In this document: positions 24,595 to 36,860 of the stretch, piece after piece
Layout of the letters: every line of letters starts with the position of its first letter
Position numbering within the stretch: the first letter of the stretch is position 1
Assembly: GCA_022818135.1 (NCBI GenBank)
Contig: JAFMSR010000007.1
Span: forward strand, 5,697,270-5,761,269
From: Saxidomus purpurata
Taxonomy: Eukaryota > Mollusca > Bivalvia > Venerida > Veneridae
Direction: 5' to 3'
Length of the DNA stretch: 64,000 nt
Notes under the pieces: model-generated
What the model was told of the DNA's origin: nothing
The model's input: the letters and a program-made list of their open reading frames with translations, nothing else
The model's database searches: none
Translations under genes and position numbers: made by a program

Positions 24595-25925
24595 AATACA
24601 ACCTCATACAATGGTCAAGTACATTGAGAGGAAGTGCAGTGCACAGAAACCATAACTCTATCTTGACTCATTACAGAGTTATTGCCCTTTGTTACTTTTC
24701 CTTGTCCGGAGCATAATTCGAAAACTAGAGGTTGGAATTCAATACAACTTCATACAATGGTCAAGCACATTGAGAGGAAGTGCAGTGCACAGGAACCATA
24801 ACTCCATCTTGACTAATTACAGAGTTATTGCCCTTTGTTACTTTTCTTTGTCCGGAGTATTATTCGAAAACTACTAGTAGGAATTCAATACAACTTCATA
24901 CAATGGTCAAGCACAATAAGAGGAAGTGCAGTGAAAAAGAACAATAACTCTATCTTGACTCATTTCAGAGTTATTGCCCTTTGTTACTTTTACTTGTCCA
25001 GAGCATAATTTGAAAACTATTGGTTGGAATTCAATACCACTTCATACAATGGTCAAGCACATTGAGAGGAAGTGCAGTGTACAAGAACCATAACTCTATC
25101 TTGAAAAATTACAGAGTTTTGCCAAGAACAATATCTCTTTTTAGTTTGTTTGCAAGGTATTCTGTTACTACGAACTTCCTCAGTTTATAAAGCAGTCTTT
25201 TGGGGGTATTAATCACTTTTAGTGATAGCTCTAGTTTTATTTGGCAGTATCTACAAGTGAATTGTTTTTGTGCTGTGAGCATATTAAATTCAAAATTATT
25301 TACCGACCGACGTACATTTGTATAGTGTGTTCAATATATTGTATCATCAAAAATAAAACCTACTCATAACTTTATCTATTCCAAACAGTTATTTTTATAA
25401 TCCAAAATTATCAGACTAATTGTCTAGAGCTACTTTTACATGTCTCAAACTGTCAAATATCTCAGTCTTTTTGATGCCAGGTGCTTCTTTTTTACAGCGG
25501 ATTTTTAAGGGAAATAAAAATTTAAATCAACACAAAGGCGATAAATATTTTAGGTTCTGATAAAAATAACTCAATACTTCTTCTGCAACAATAAAATAAA
25601 ACATAAAACCGAGAACGTACGTCGGCGGTGATGTCTGATTAAATCTTTGTGATTAAATGGATTTGATTTCAACATATTGCTTTTACAGGTGTATTTTACC
25701 AACATTTGAATTAATAAAATTATGTTTTCATTCGAAGTCACTCTAAAATACTCGAAAAACCGCAAAGTCCCGCAATCGAAATTTTCACTTTAAACGGCCG
25801 CAAAGTGATGCCATTGAATTTTCGTTTTTTCTCCAAGTCACGTTATTTCCACTCACTCCACACTTCTTGTTTTTTAACATAATCCTCCAGGCCTGTACTG
25901 TAGGGCCATCTTGGCCCTCCTGTTT

Positions 25926-27700
25926 TTACAAATATAGAAGTTTCCTGCATTGGTTTTACAATTATGGAAGTTTTCCAGGTTGATAACACTGGTTTGATCT
26001 GTTAAATGTGTTAAATTTCAGTAGTTGAAGACATAAGATTTCATGGTGAGATTGGAATGTTAGTACAATGTATGAGATAATAAGACCAGTCATTTGTTTC
26101 ATGTAGAGGATATAATACAGGTAGTTTTTTTGGTATATTTAGTGTTTTCTGCAGTGATGTCTTTGTAACTTAAAATATGTGTGTTAAAAGATTAATTAAT
26201 TGTCATTATTACAAGACTTTGCTTTAAGTCTTACAATTAGCTGTTGGAATGGATACAGTGTTATGTGAAAGGTGTTCATGTTGAGAAAATTTGTTGAAGC
26301 ACTGTCAGAGAGAAAATGTTGAAAGTGAAGATTATTATTAATGTTTATATTATGTACTAAGACCCGTGACCCTTCGGTCCAGTCAAAAGAGGTCTTATTG
26401 TAAACTGAATCAGCCTTATTAGCAAGACATTTTTTTCTATGAAATTGACCATTTCGTTGTGAATTGTTACAGCTTAATTATTGAGGGCACGGTCTTTAAA
26501 TCGAATGGTTTTAAAGAGCGGAACTCAAGAGTTGACTGTATTGAGAACTGATCATGGTAGTGGATTGTCCCATATAGATTAATATATATATATAGTTTGT
26601 ATATATTGTTTTATAGACATGTCTATATCACAGGCTGATCTGTGACTGTCACATGGCCTGATCAATGATTTGGTGTCATAGACTATATAAATCTCATCTG
26701 TAATCAATACCATTATACAAATAAGAAGTATTGGTAATCAGATACAAAAAGATAGCATCAATATATACAAGAAAAAAATGATAGTATCTCAATTAAAGAA
26801 GACCGACATAACAGAGAAAGTCTCTTGTGATTGGTTAATTGACAAAAGTTGGTTTATAAACGATCATTTCAGTCTTGACTTTTGAAGAGCAGACAACGAT
26901 ATCCTATGTTGCCTAAAGAATGAATTAAGAAAAAGTTCTGAGACATAAATATTTATTTAGAAAACAGCAAATTACTCCTTCCTGGAGATTAGTGTTCATA
27001 TATCAAGTGGTTCTGTGGTGCCATGGAATTAGTTAATACATAATTACCTTTTTATTTGTAGACTGACAAATTAGCTCGATCAAAGGCATTGATCAGCTAA
27101 GATATACTGTGATCCTTGTTAGAAGATAGGGAAATAACATTTGTGCAAAAGTAAATATTGTCTCAGCTAAGGTATAGGTCGCATTCTTAATTTACAAGAT
27201 CGTTAGAACAATTTTAATTTTTAAGTGATTGACCTTGAGAGAGTCTCAGAAAGTTGCTAAATTTCTCCCTGTTTTCAACTGAGCAAGAACTGATTTTAGA
27301 AAGAATCTGTAAGAAAAAGTACTGTTTGTAGACCAATGACTTCTCTGAAAAAACCCAAAGTTGCCAAAACTAATCTTGTTTCTAAAGTCTGGGCCAAACT
27401 TAATACAATAGTGACCGACCCCAACTTATTCAAATGAAAGGATGATGGACAGCCATCTGTCTTAATTCTGCAATGAATATGAAGATTGTGATCATATAGA
27501 GTTGTCGTAAGTTTATTTTCTCTTCTCTGGCGGAGCATTGTGTTTACCAGGCCTCCAAAGGCACAAGGATACATGGAAAGAAATAATTTCTGGTAATGAA
27601 AAGAAACAGTCAGGCATATAGGCCACCCATACTGACTGTATTCCATTAAATGTACATGTGCCAGGTAAAACTTTGTGTACATGCTAGAAGCCACTTTTTT
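25926..27700. other. Non-coding, no gene recognised
   Basis: AT-rich DNA without element ends. A 132-codon frame on the - strand (27296-27694) has no recognisable domain, no good start context and no splice partner, so I do not call it a gene. Confidence 0.4.
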
Positions 27701-27711
27701 ATATGCTTAAA

Positions 27712-27805
27712 ATGTAGGTCTTAATGGAATCTAGGTCAAGCTCAAAGCTGGGTCATCTGGGGTAAAAAGAAACTAGGTCATTAAGTTAAATCATAAGACT
27801 TTCTC
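27712..27805 (+). repeat. Short fragment of family C
   Basis: GAATCTAGGTCAAGCTCAAA, CTGGGTCATCTGGGGT and AACTAGGTCATTAAG match single family C units. Confidence 0.5.
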
Positions 27806-28355
27806 CTGTTTGTTGCTTATTACATTAACAGACAGTATCAAAACTTGTATCATGATTAGAATTGCATGCCTTTTCTCTTTGCCTCTATATAGTCAGAAAA
27901 GAAGACAATCTCGCTGCTCGAATACAACACCATTAGGCTTCATTTTCCGGTGTTCTCCTGTAGATAGTAAACTGCAAATTAACTCAATAAAATCTTTTAA
28001 GCTTTTATCAGAGTCTGGCTAAAATTGCTTGGCCATAAGCCACAGAAATTTATATTAGACTGTAATGGAACAGTAAAACAAGAGATATTCTGAATAAAGG
28101 TTACCAATTATTAAATGTGAATTGAAAATCAATGTGTTTAAAGTTGCACATTGCTAGATGGATCGAAGGCATTTAGGATGACCGTCTTAAAATCACAGTA
28201 ATTTTTCTTGCAAGCAAACATTAGAGTTTACCGTCAGATTGTAAAATATGATATCGTAAGTGTTAGGAAATTGTACTACCTAGATAGAAATTGTGGCAAT
28301 ACATTCATACTGAGGGCTGACCATGTACCATTTCAGTCTACTGTATTTCTGTATA

Positions 28356-29374
28356 CTCAGGCAAGCAAGGAAAGCCGATGGCAAGGAATTGTCGGTGACT
28401 TTTTAGTTTTCTCTTTACATGCCTCTATAACTAGTCTGTATGAAGGAAGTTTTGATCAAAATCCATCGGAGAATTTGTTTGAAGCTGACTGACACAAGCA
28501 TGAGTCAAAGTGTTAAATATTTACTAAGATATCAGTTTTTCATTTCAGCGTACTTGCAACCTTGACATATATTGTCAACAAAGTCACATGGGGGTCATGT
28601 GACGGCTGTCAACTTCTGATTTCTGCGCGAAAATATTACTTCAGTTTTTCTTAAAACATTAGAAAATCATGTTAAAATAAATTTCAACACGCAATAAAAT
28701 GGTATTGATAACATTTTCAAACCGTACACTAGAATATCGGGATGATTTGACTCATCAATTCAAGGGAAGTAATTTGTACTGATTGTATAGTATTTCCCCT
28801 TTGTTTCTGAGGGAGGCTCAATGCAGGGAAATCGTAGGCTATATCGCCAAGCAAAAACATAGAAAAAATGTCGGGAGTTCTAATTTGATGTTAGCTCCAA
28901 CTGGAGGCTGTGCAGGGTATTAAGCAAAACAATTTGCATCTATATAAGTATTTGACTAAGTAGAAAACGGTTACTTCCGGCAACAATAACACATGTAGGT
29001 ATATAAACCTGCTTACAAAGCCGCAAATTATTATAATTTCTCAAAGACAATTTATTGATAAACACCATTAGAAATAATTATTTTTAATTCTTTTCAAATA
29101 TTTTTGTGTTAAACGTAACATGAGCTATATATCAGCGATAAATGCAAGCCGCCGACATTTCCTGCTGTAATGCCTATTTTTCGTGTGCTCTAAGTACCCC
29201 TTTTAAGGCCCCATATTTACGAGCATGCGCGACCAATGTAAACAAAAATTATCTCACCCGACGGCGGTCAAGGCCAAGATTTGTAAAATATTAAACTTTT
29301 TTATTCTGTCTCATCTATTTCTAAAATTAATGAGAAAAACATGCAAAATCCATCGGCTTTTTCTTGCTTGCCAG
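28356..29374 (-). mobile_element. TA-flanked DNA transposon, non-autonomous, copy 2 (inverted)
   Basis: This is the sister of the element at 2737-4831, in opposite orientation and 25 kb away. The right end AGCAAGAAAAAGCCGATGG (as read on the - strand) and the left end GGCAAGCAAGGAAAGCCGAT are inverted copies flanked by TA (28354-28355, 29375-29376). Shared blocks include GCGCATGCTCGTAAATATGG and TGTCAACAAAGTCACATG. At 28690-28705 the sequence is continuous where copy 1 carries the family F insertion. Divergence between the copies is roughly 10-15% by eye. An apparent 94-codon frame at 28208-28492 spans the element edge and is not a gene. Confidence 0.8.
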
Positions 29375-29376
29375 TA

Positions 29377-29950
29377 CACTAATAAGCACTGTAACTTAAT
29401 CACCCCTTCAGTATGCCCCCAGGTCTAAAAACAAGAGAACCACTATCAAAATAAGAGCTTGCTCTTTATTGTGTTATCCTTGGTACCTGGTACTGAAAAA
29501 TGAATACAAAAAGTACTTCGCATGCAATAACTGGGCTTAAGTAGTTCTAACTCTTTCAGAAAAAGGAAAATTATACCGTCTGTTATCCTATTTAATCCTG
29601 GAAATTTAGTTTGTACATTTCTCATTGTCTAACAATAGCAACCTGCTAGCAAAATGTAAGAGAATTGCTTTTTTTATCCCCTGCAATTTACATGATAATA
29701 GAACTGTGTGATTTTCACTGGTCAAGAATCAATTTGCTGGGTTGGGAATATTTAGTAGGTAATGAATGTTTAATGTTGTGCCTATTTCCCTGGAGTAAAA
29801 AAACATTTTGTGTTAGGAGTCATGAATTCAGTCATTGTGCAAGTATCAGAATTATACAATGGGTAAAAGAACATTTTTAATATTGATGGGACGTCTGGGT
29901 ATTTAAGATGGGGTCAGGGATTGTTGTAATAATAAAGTCTTTATTTTGAG
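29377..29950. other. Non-coding, nothing recognised
   Basis: No element ends or protein-like frames seen. Confidence 0.4.
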
Positions 29951-29952
29951 AA

Positions 29953-31135
29953 GTTACAGGTTTTGCCTGCTAAAGTCCTATCATGCACATATCTCAGTAA
30001 CCACTTATGATATTGACTTGAAACTTTGTTCATGTCATTTGTGGACACTGTCATACAATCAAGGCAGAAAAGTCTTTTCAGTAAATAAAATTAGTTACAG
30101 ATTATGGTCTTTCAGTTTGATTTTGCTTTAAATATTGGTTAAAGTTCTTTGCCAGTTAGGTACTATCATGGAACATATCTCTAATGGATACCACTATATG
30201 ATATATGACGTGAAAGCTTTGCCTTCATGTCTTTGAGGGGTTTTGTCATACAATCAAGGCAGATAACTCTTAAAACCTGAGTTATGGCAAATTATGGCCC
30301 TTGTTTGACGGTTTGAACAATTATAGGTCAAAGTTTAATGGCTGCAAAGGTATTTCATGCCACTCAATATATTATCTCATTTACCAATTAAGATATTGAC
30401 TTGAAACAAAATTCATGTCTCTTAGGGGTGTCATACAGAACAAGGATCAGATAACACTTGCAAAGTTTTAGGTACAAATATAGGGCCCAAGTTTATTTGT
30501 CAATATGAGTCTAAAGTTTGCCTTGATAGGTACTATCACGTGACATATCTCAGTCAACCACTTGTGACATTGAAGATGAAACTGCGACCTTAAGTCTCAA
30601 GGGTGTCACTGACAGTCAAGTCAAGATAAATCATAGTATCAAAGGTAAGTACTAACTTATTGCCCTTGTGTTGACTTTGAAATTGGTTCCTGAATTCTTG
30701 CCAGATTCAGGAAAGTATATGCACAAAATGTCTAACCACTTATAAGGCATTGAGCAAGAAACTTTTTTAACGACTTTAGAGGTGTCACAGGTCAAGATAG
30801 ATAACTCTTTTAAATTAGGTTAAAGTTATGGACCTTGTTTGACTTTAAATTGGTAACATTCTGCAACTCCAGGTACTATCATGCCAAATATCAAAGTAAT
30901 CAGGTAATAGTAGTTATATCATAACCTTGCGATGATGTTCAGGGTAAATTTTTATCAAACAATTGAGGCTTTAGCCAAAGGTAAATCTATAGTTGTAGCA
31001 TTTTGACTTTTTTATGGGAGTCAACTTTTCTAGTTTATTCTTAGATAGTTGGGAGAATTTTGTTCTGCTATTACAGTAATAAAAGTTGTTTGATTTATTA
31101 GCAAAACCATATACAGGAACTTTGGACAGCTCTTG
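29953..31135 (+). mobile_element. Pearl-like family A, old decayed copy
   Basis: About six or seven units related to 12720-13800 (TTTTGCCTGCTAAAGTCCTA, ATCTCAGTAACCACTTATGA, TCAAGGCAGATAACTCTTA), with many small insertions. The right end GGACAGCTCTTG matches the family A terminus. The head is missing: the sequence before 29953 has no hairpin or GGCGTC run. Compared with the 12.6-kb copy it is much more diverged. Confidence 0.7.
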
Positions 31136-33400
31136 TTCAGGTTGATGGGCGTCTGGGTATTAGAGAATGGGTACCATAAGCATATTAGTTAAAACAATAA
31201 AGTTACTATTGTTGAGAAGTTACAGGTCTGGGTAAAGTCACATGTTGTGCTTTCACTGGGCAATTTATTTTCAGAATAGGATCTAGCATGTAATTTGATG
31301 ACACTGAAAAATTAAAAAAGCTACTTTTCAGTAAATAAATTTGTTAGCAATAAGTCTTTCCAGTTGATTTGTCCTTTAAATGGTATTATTAAATGGCTCT
31401 TGCAGTTATTGGGAATGGTACTTTATCTAAAATGGAAAAGTATTGGAAAAAGTGAAGCAATAAATAGGGAGATTTAGCCAATAATATCTCTGGAAGGTTT
31501 TCTGTATAACCAGTTGGTCACATTTTCAGCCTGTATATTATCAGTATCCCATGTTACAAGGATTGCCTTATCAGTCAAGGTCAACTCCTTGATTGTGGGG
31601 AAAGGTTTTTCAGATGTCCACTCAATAATGATCATTTTTTCAAGTTAACTGATATCATGAAAAAAAATGCTTGTCTCTTGGGGAATCATGCAGAACCAGT
31701 ATTCAAAACACATGGCAGGGTCAAGGTCTTGAAACATATGGGATCAAGTTTTTGTATTCACCAGTTAAACAGAGTAATATCAGATCTAAACCCTTGAAGG
31801 ATATTCACGGGACTGAACAGTCAAATGTTGCCTGAAATGAAGAGCAATGCAGTGACCTCTAAGTTTAAACTTTGCACTGTATCTTTAGGATTAAGGGAGC
31901 ATATTTATGTTGATTTTTTGAGTACATTTTTTATAAATCCCATGGTACATTTATTGGGATTCTTTGAAGTTCATGAATTCTTGGCAGATTTACAGAAAAG
32001 CATAGCGTAAATAAATGTTGAGCATATTAATGTAATGAGTTAATGAGTATGTATTTGGCCAACTATGGTTCAAGCAGATTGAAGTCTCTTTAGGGTTAAA
32101 GTGTGTATTACTAGAATTATGGGCGCCATTCATGCAGATTCTGGAATTGAAGATTTCAAATTAATGTTGCAATATTAGCTAACCGATAAAGTGCCAGAGT
32201 GAGCTACAGAGTGCATGTTTCAGCCATCGTCTGTCAAGCATTTGGTGGCCAAAGGACATCACCTCTGTTACATTATCTTTAATGGGCCAAAGTATTTTTA
32301 CATTTTCTTTGGATGTTGGGTGTTTTGATCACTATCAAAGTAATCAAATACTTCATTTGATTTCATTCAACGATAGCTATGACAGGAATTGAAAAACTTT
32401 TACAGGTCTTCTTCTCTGGAACCAAAGGCCTAGAGCTTAAATATTTTGCCATATAGCATATTAATTAGTTCAAACCTCAATTACATTGTTGACATGTACA
32501 TCATATGTTGTGCCTTTGGTCAAATTATTTTCAGATAGGGCCCTTAGACTAATAGGATATATCGAAAACATTTATAAAAATCTACTTTTCACTGAAACCA
32601 TAAGGCCTTGAGCTAAATTTGGCAAGTATCCATTTGGCTAGTGGATCTACCAAGATTGTTCATATTGATTGCAATGGTTATGGACTAGTTTAGCAAGGTA
32701 CTATATCTAAAAACTCAAAAATGTTGTTCCTGAAAAGCACACAAGGCCTAGGGAGATTTAAGCCAATATTTAGCACTGAAAGCATTGGCTGTATAACCAG
32801 TTACTTATTACAGTAAATTCAAGCCTGTTTTTTCAATATCATTACAAATTGCCCCATCAACAGGGTGATCTCCGTATTGGGGGGGGTTGTTCAGATGTTT
32901 AATACATGTTTGCATAGTTCTATAGTGAAGAAACTGGTTCATGGAAATCTTCTGATCTTTATAAACCACAAGGCCAAGGCTTTGAAACTATTTTGTGCAT
33001 GTGTTGCCAGTTGGACAATATTGGACCTGTAAACAGTGAGGGGATTAACAGTTCAAATTATGCCCGAATGTTGACAATAATTTGACTCTATGTTGAGTCT
33101 TTGAGTATATCTTTAGAATTATAGGGAAAACTTTAAAAATTTTTTTTTGAAACCACTTAAGGCCCAGGGCTTAGATATTTGGCATGTAGGATTGCTTTGA
33201 GTACACGTTTTGGAAGTTTATTGAGCAATTAAATAAATGTCTGGGGTCAATTAATGTTGACCTTTATTGGGGGTATTTGTATTTGGAACATGGTATATAG
33301 GAAATTAAGTTTGTTTATAAGTTGTATTTAGATTATGGTAGCCATTAATGTTGATTCTGAAATTAAGAGAGCAATTAAGGCCGTCTTGGCCCTCTTATTG
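31136..33400 (+). repeat. Decayed interspersed repeats, ending in a family C-like terminus
   Basis: There are fragments of several units (for example TCAGCCATCGTCTGTCAAGC near 32220 and CACAAGGCC-type motifs near 32740 and 32970). The stretch ends near 33376-33399 with AAGGCCGTCTTGGCCCTCTTA, a decayed form of the family C hairpin end. No coding frames are convincing. Confidence 0.45.
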
Positions 33401-34129
33401 AATGTGTATTTTGAGTTAAAGGAGCAATTAAATTAAATGTTCTTTGAGTATATGTTTGGAATTAAGAGAACAACATGATTCCAAACAGAATAGCAGATAA
33501 GTTTGAAAGAATAATTGTTTCAGAAAGAAAGTTTAGCGGTATAAAGCATATAGTTTATTTATGGATGGTCACAGTGAGTAAGACAGAGCTATTTACAGCA
33601 GTTGCATATGTTTTATGATAAAACTGTTACATGATGGTTTAACATAACAGAGAAATGTTTTATTCTAAAGTGGATAGTTTGATATTGTGAATCAATATGT
33701 TTTGCAAGTAATTTATAGAAACTGTAATTTAGTTGGATATAAAACGCTCACAAATGTCAGTAAGAAAAATAACAATAAGGAAACTGTCTACCTAAATATT
33801 TTCTTGTCATGCGAGTGTTTCATTATGTTGAGACAAGACAAAAGTCATAATTTTGTACTAAATAGCTTTCCTAATCTTGAAGTTATTGGGATTTATGATA
33901 GTCCGTCAACTGTCGCCCACAATCTGGCTTTCACATTCCTTTAACAATGTTACTCAACGTTGGACGTAGTAACTACTTTTGCACTCTAGTTCAAAGCGCA
34001 GGATGGACTAACAGATTATAAATTCCAGAAGACTTCATTGCATGGAGAAATTATGTAAAATATAGAAGAGTACTATAATTATTGTAAGATTGAGCAGGCA
34101 GTAATATTATTCAAATTAATTCATTTCAG
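33401..34129. other. Probable intron sequence upstream of the vWA exon
   Basis: No repeat ends or recognisable exon. The stretch ends in TTAATTCATTTCAG (34116-34129), a splice acceptor with a modest pyrimidine tract. A frame at 33687-33944 has no domain signature. Confidence 0.45.
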
Positions 34130-35138
34130 GTTCAACAAGACCCACTATGATGTTTGGAACCTGACGATGTCCCTATATGCCTCACTTGCCTACGTCATAG
34201 CTATAATCATCGGAATGGTTCTCTACTATACATTTCAAAGAAATGACAAAAAGGGAACTGCTGTCCCGACTGAGGCCTTGTTGAAGAGGCGGAAACGTTT
34301 TCAAAAAACGCCCTCAATTTTCGCAGTTCTAGGAATAGAGTGTAACAATAATCGCCGGAACTTCTATGCAATCGAGGATCACTTTTCAAGTTTTAATGAA
34401 GTAAGTAAGGCTTGCGCAAGGGCCGGTTTGGAACGTTGCGGACTTATAGTAGGCATTGATTTTACGGCAAGTAACGAGTGGCAGGGACGGAAGACATTTA
34501 GCGGAAATAGTCTGCATCGTATTGTTGGCTCAAAAATCTACAATCCATATCAGAAAGTGATACATATCATGGGAAATACATTAGAACCTTTTGATGAAGA
34601 TCGTAATATTCCAGCGTTTGGATTTGGTGATAGTAACACTGTAGATGAAAGTGTGTTTCCATTTCATTCTGATGGATCACCTTGTAAAGGTTTTGCAGAC
34701 GTGTTAGATAGGTATAACAGTGTCGCTACGCGAGTCCATCTTAGTGGACCTACAAACTATGCCCCATTAATTGATAAAGCAATAGAAATAGTGAAAAGTG
34801 AAAGGCATTATCATATACTTCTAATTATAGCAGACGGTCAGGTGACGGAGGAGGAAAGAACAATAGAGGCTATTGTAACTGCTTCAGATTACCCGCTCAG
34901 TATAGTTGTTATCGGGGTTGGAGATGGACCGTGGGAAACTATGGAAGATTTTGACAATTTATTACCCAAAAGAAAATTTGATAACTTCCAGTTTGTGAAT
35001 TACCATAAAGTTACAACAAAGTCACGGAAACCTGAAACAGCTTTTGCTCTTCATGCAATGATGGAAATTCCGGATCAGTACAAGACAATTAAAGCAATGG
35101 GATATCTAGACAAGGTTACAAAACAAACAGATGTGTAA
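34130..35138 (+). CDS. Membrane-anchored copine/RGLG-type vWA domain protein, terminal exon
   Basis: The exon starts after the acceptor at 34128-34129; G34130 completes a split codon. The frame is open from there: 12 residues with sequons NKT and NLT, then MSLYASLAYV... If M (34167) is counted as residue 1, a membrane segment spans about 3-23, followed by a basic stretch (39-47: LKRRKRFQK) that suggests the vWA part faces the cytosol. The copine-type vWA covers about 50-305. Metal-site residues are D98-x-T100-x-S102 (DFTAS), T196 (SGPTNYAP) and D223 (IIADGQVT). The blocks NPYQK, PFDEDRNIPAFGFGD and IADGQVT are typical of plant RGLG and related animal copine proteins. The protein ends 18 residues after IPDQY, without the RING finger of RGLG ligases and without copine C2 domains. 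Because the frame reaches the acceptor, M34167 is probably internal and an extracellular N-terminal part is encoded upstream. Ca/Mg-dependent adhesion or scaffold function is inference. Confidence 0.88.
34147..34164 (+). promoter_or_regulatory. Short upstream reading frame before ATG 34167
   Basis: ATGATGTTTGGAACCTGA (five codons plus stop) ends two bases before ATG 34167 in another frame. It would matter only if transcription or splicing makes 34167 the true start. If the exon is internal, as the open frame suggests, it has no role. Confidence 0.25.
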
Positions 35139-36435
35139 CATTATTTGTTAAAGTCCAAGGCATTTTTGTGATTTTTATTTAGAAGTCTCAGCATTTAAGA
35201 TACTTCTATGTTTTCTGTTATCTATTCACAGTGGAACCTCCGAAAACCGGTCTACTTCGGGACTGGACAAAAAGTCTAGTTTTCAGAGGTTTTTGGTTTT
35301 CAGAGGTTTATATCTGTCAGACATCTGTAATAATTACTGAAGTACCAAGGTGTTAAGTTTACTTAAACCAAAGACCAGTAGGCTCAATTCTATCAAGCAG
35401 TTTATCAACAGCTTACAACATAGAGGTTTCTTTTTTTACTGGACTTTTATCAAACTTGCACATATATAATTGTACAATAACTAAAGAAATTGTGTCAGAG
35501 ATACAAAAATGTACTTCCGTTACATGAAATTTAATATGAATGAGTGGTACAAATCATGTGACAGAGAACTTTAATTCAACGTTTAAACCTCCGTAGATTT
35601 AACATGGGTTTACTAGAAAAACAAGTATAAAGATGAAACTAAAGCTTTTTTAATCTTTCTGAGTTAAATTCATTAATTTAGCTAATAAAAAATCTTGTTT
35701 CATGTGAAGTTTGTAGGTTGGCAGTTGATCCGGTTGATTGTGGTGAATATAAGGGATAGCAGGTCAGAAGTCCACCAATAAGCTGTAGTTTTGGTGCTCT
35801 TGTTCACTCTTAACCACATTTAGTACATTTGTTTTAAGGCTTAAATAACCTAAATTTTTGGTGTAGAAAGTTTGTATAGTACATGTAGTAACAAAATTAA
35901 TTTTTTTAAATGTTGGTTTTCTGAAATATTGTAGTATTTTCCCAGTGACTTTAGTGATGTTATCATGCTAGGAAATTATGTTTCTTACTAAACTTGCTAA
36001 ATAATGATTATGTGATGTCTTTAGGTCATATACTGTTGTTACTATTAATGCTTTCAAATACCAAATTTATGACACCAAAGACATTAGGGTTTCCTTGAGT
36101 CTTAAGTGATTTTTATGAGGCCAAGTCCAATTTTATAGATTTGTATTATTTCTGACTTAATACACCGTCAGTCTATAGAATGTTGGCAAGCAATGTTACA
36201 CAAGTTGCCTTTGGGGTCAGTTTTGGGAGTTTCAACTGATATATAGATAAATGGAGAAAGTTTAGTTTTCTTTACGAAATTTATTGATAAATGTAATAGA
36301 CTTTCCGAACTGACCATGGCGTTGACCTGACAAAATTTTATTCCAGCATAGTTGGGCTATTTTATATTTGTTTAAGATATGGTTTACATTGTCAGTACCG
36401 GGTTTTGTACATTTTTAGCAATGAGGTGTTTTTAT
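35139..36435. other. 3' untranslated region of the vWA gene, then non-coding DNA
   Basis: No further coding exon follows the TAA at 35136-35138. A candidate poly(A) signal AATAAA lies at 35684-35689. Around 35233-35310 there is a CCGAAAACCGGTCTA / TTCAGAGGTTTTTGG repeat-like patch that I cannot assign. Confidence 0.4.
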
Positions 36436-36860
36436 TTCCCTCGGACACAAAGTGTTTAGGGGGGTATACTGGATTCAGCTTGGGTGTCTGTTCGTCTGTC
36501 TGTCTGTCCGTCTGTCTGTCTCTATGTAGACTGAATCTTGTGGACACTAAATCTCCAAAACCCCGGGTCAGAAATTTATGATACTTCACAGAAGTGATAA
36601 GTACAATGCCTTGTTCTGCATGGTTGATGTTTTGGGTCACTAGGTCAAAGGTCAAGGTCACAGGGGCTCGAGGTAGTAAAATCTTGTGGACGCTAAACCT
36701 CCAAAACCCCTGGTCAGAATTTAATGATACTTCACAGAAGCCTCAAGTTGTACAGGTCCAATAATTAAGGCATCAAATATTACATAAATTTTATATACTG
36801 GGTCAGTGGGGTGTTCGGGGGGTATTCATCACCTTCAGTGATATATATATAGTTCTATTT
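36436..36860 (+). mobile_element. Pearl-like element, family D-related, short copy
   Basis: The head hairpin CCTCGGACAC-aaa-GTGTTTAGGGG is followed by GGGTATACTGG and a CTGTCTGTCCGTC run (36490-36520). Two units of about 145 bp carry CTTGTGGACACTAAATCTCC, CCCCGGGTCAGAAATT and GGTCAAAGGTCAAGGTCACA. The 3' end is GGGGGGTATTC, a decayed hairpin ATCAC-cttca-GTGAT, and AGTTCTA. Same head-and-tail plan as 21893-25236 but different units. Confidence 0.7.

Larger units (their letters stand above)
21893..25236 (+). mobile_element. Pearl-like element, family D, nested and itself interrupted
   Basis: The head hairpin pairs ATACCC with GGGGGTAT around AAACTAAGTTTA (21910-21938), followed by GGTCGGTCGGGCGGTCGGGC. 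Units of about 150-170 bp carry CTTGTCCGGAGCATAACTTG, GTTGGAATTCAATACAACTT, AAGCACATTGGAAGAAGTGC and GAGTTATTGCCCTTTGTTAC. Units continue after the interruption (24595-25120). The 3' end is GGGGGTATT, then the perfect hairpin ATCACT-ttt-AGTGAT, then AGCTCTAG before a T run, a Helitron-like CTAG terminus. Confidence 0.8.
21678..25900. mobile_element. 4.2-kb Tc1/mariner-type element with TA duplication
   Basis: Perfect inverted ends of 23 bp start CAGTACAGGCCTGGAG and run to GGATTATG (21678-21700; inverse at 25878-25900). TA flanks both ends. Subterminal blocks (TTTTTCACTCCACACTTC on the left, its relatives near 25780-25870 on the right) are partly symmetrical. About 0.8 kb is the element's own sequence: 21678-21890 and 25240-25900. 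The rest is the nested family D element. The own sequence near 25290-25530 resembles 1240-1830. No transposase is present, so it moved with help from another copy. Confidence 0.8.
20365..25925 (+). mobile_element. Pearl-like element, family C, split by a later transposon
   Basis: The left part (20365-21675) has a decayed head (GAGTGCTCAAAATGAGCT, the remains of a hairpin). About seven units of 120-150 bp follow, with TCATGAAACTTGGTCAGAAT, TCTAGGTCA and AGGTCAAATCATAGAAAAAC. The right end (25901-25925) is the hairpin AGGGCCA-tct-TGGCCCT followed by CCTG and a T run. The Tc1-like element 21678-25900 sits between them at a TA (GTGGTA-TA-GGGCC). Joined, the two parts form a normal family C end. 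Confidence 0.7.

Noticed and set aside
27296..27694. A 132-residue protein on the - strand
   Set aside because: No domain, no signal for splicing or start, and composition like surrounding AT-rich DNA. Length alone is not enough.
33687..33944. Upstream exon of the vWA gene
   Set aside because: The frame ends in a stop before 33945, has no donor matching the split codon at 34130, and shows no signal peptide or domain.
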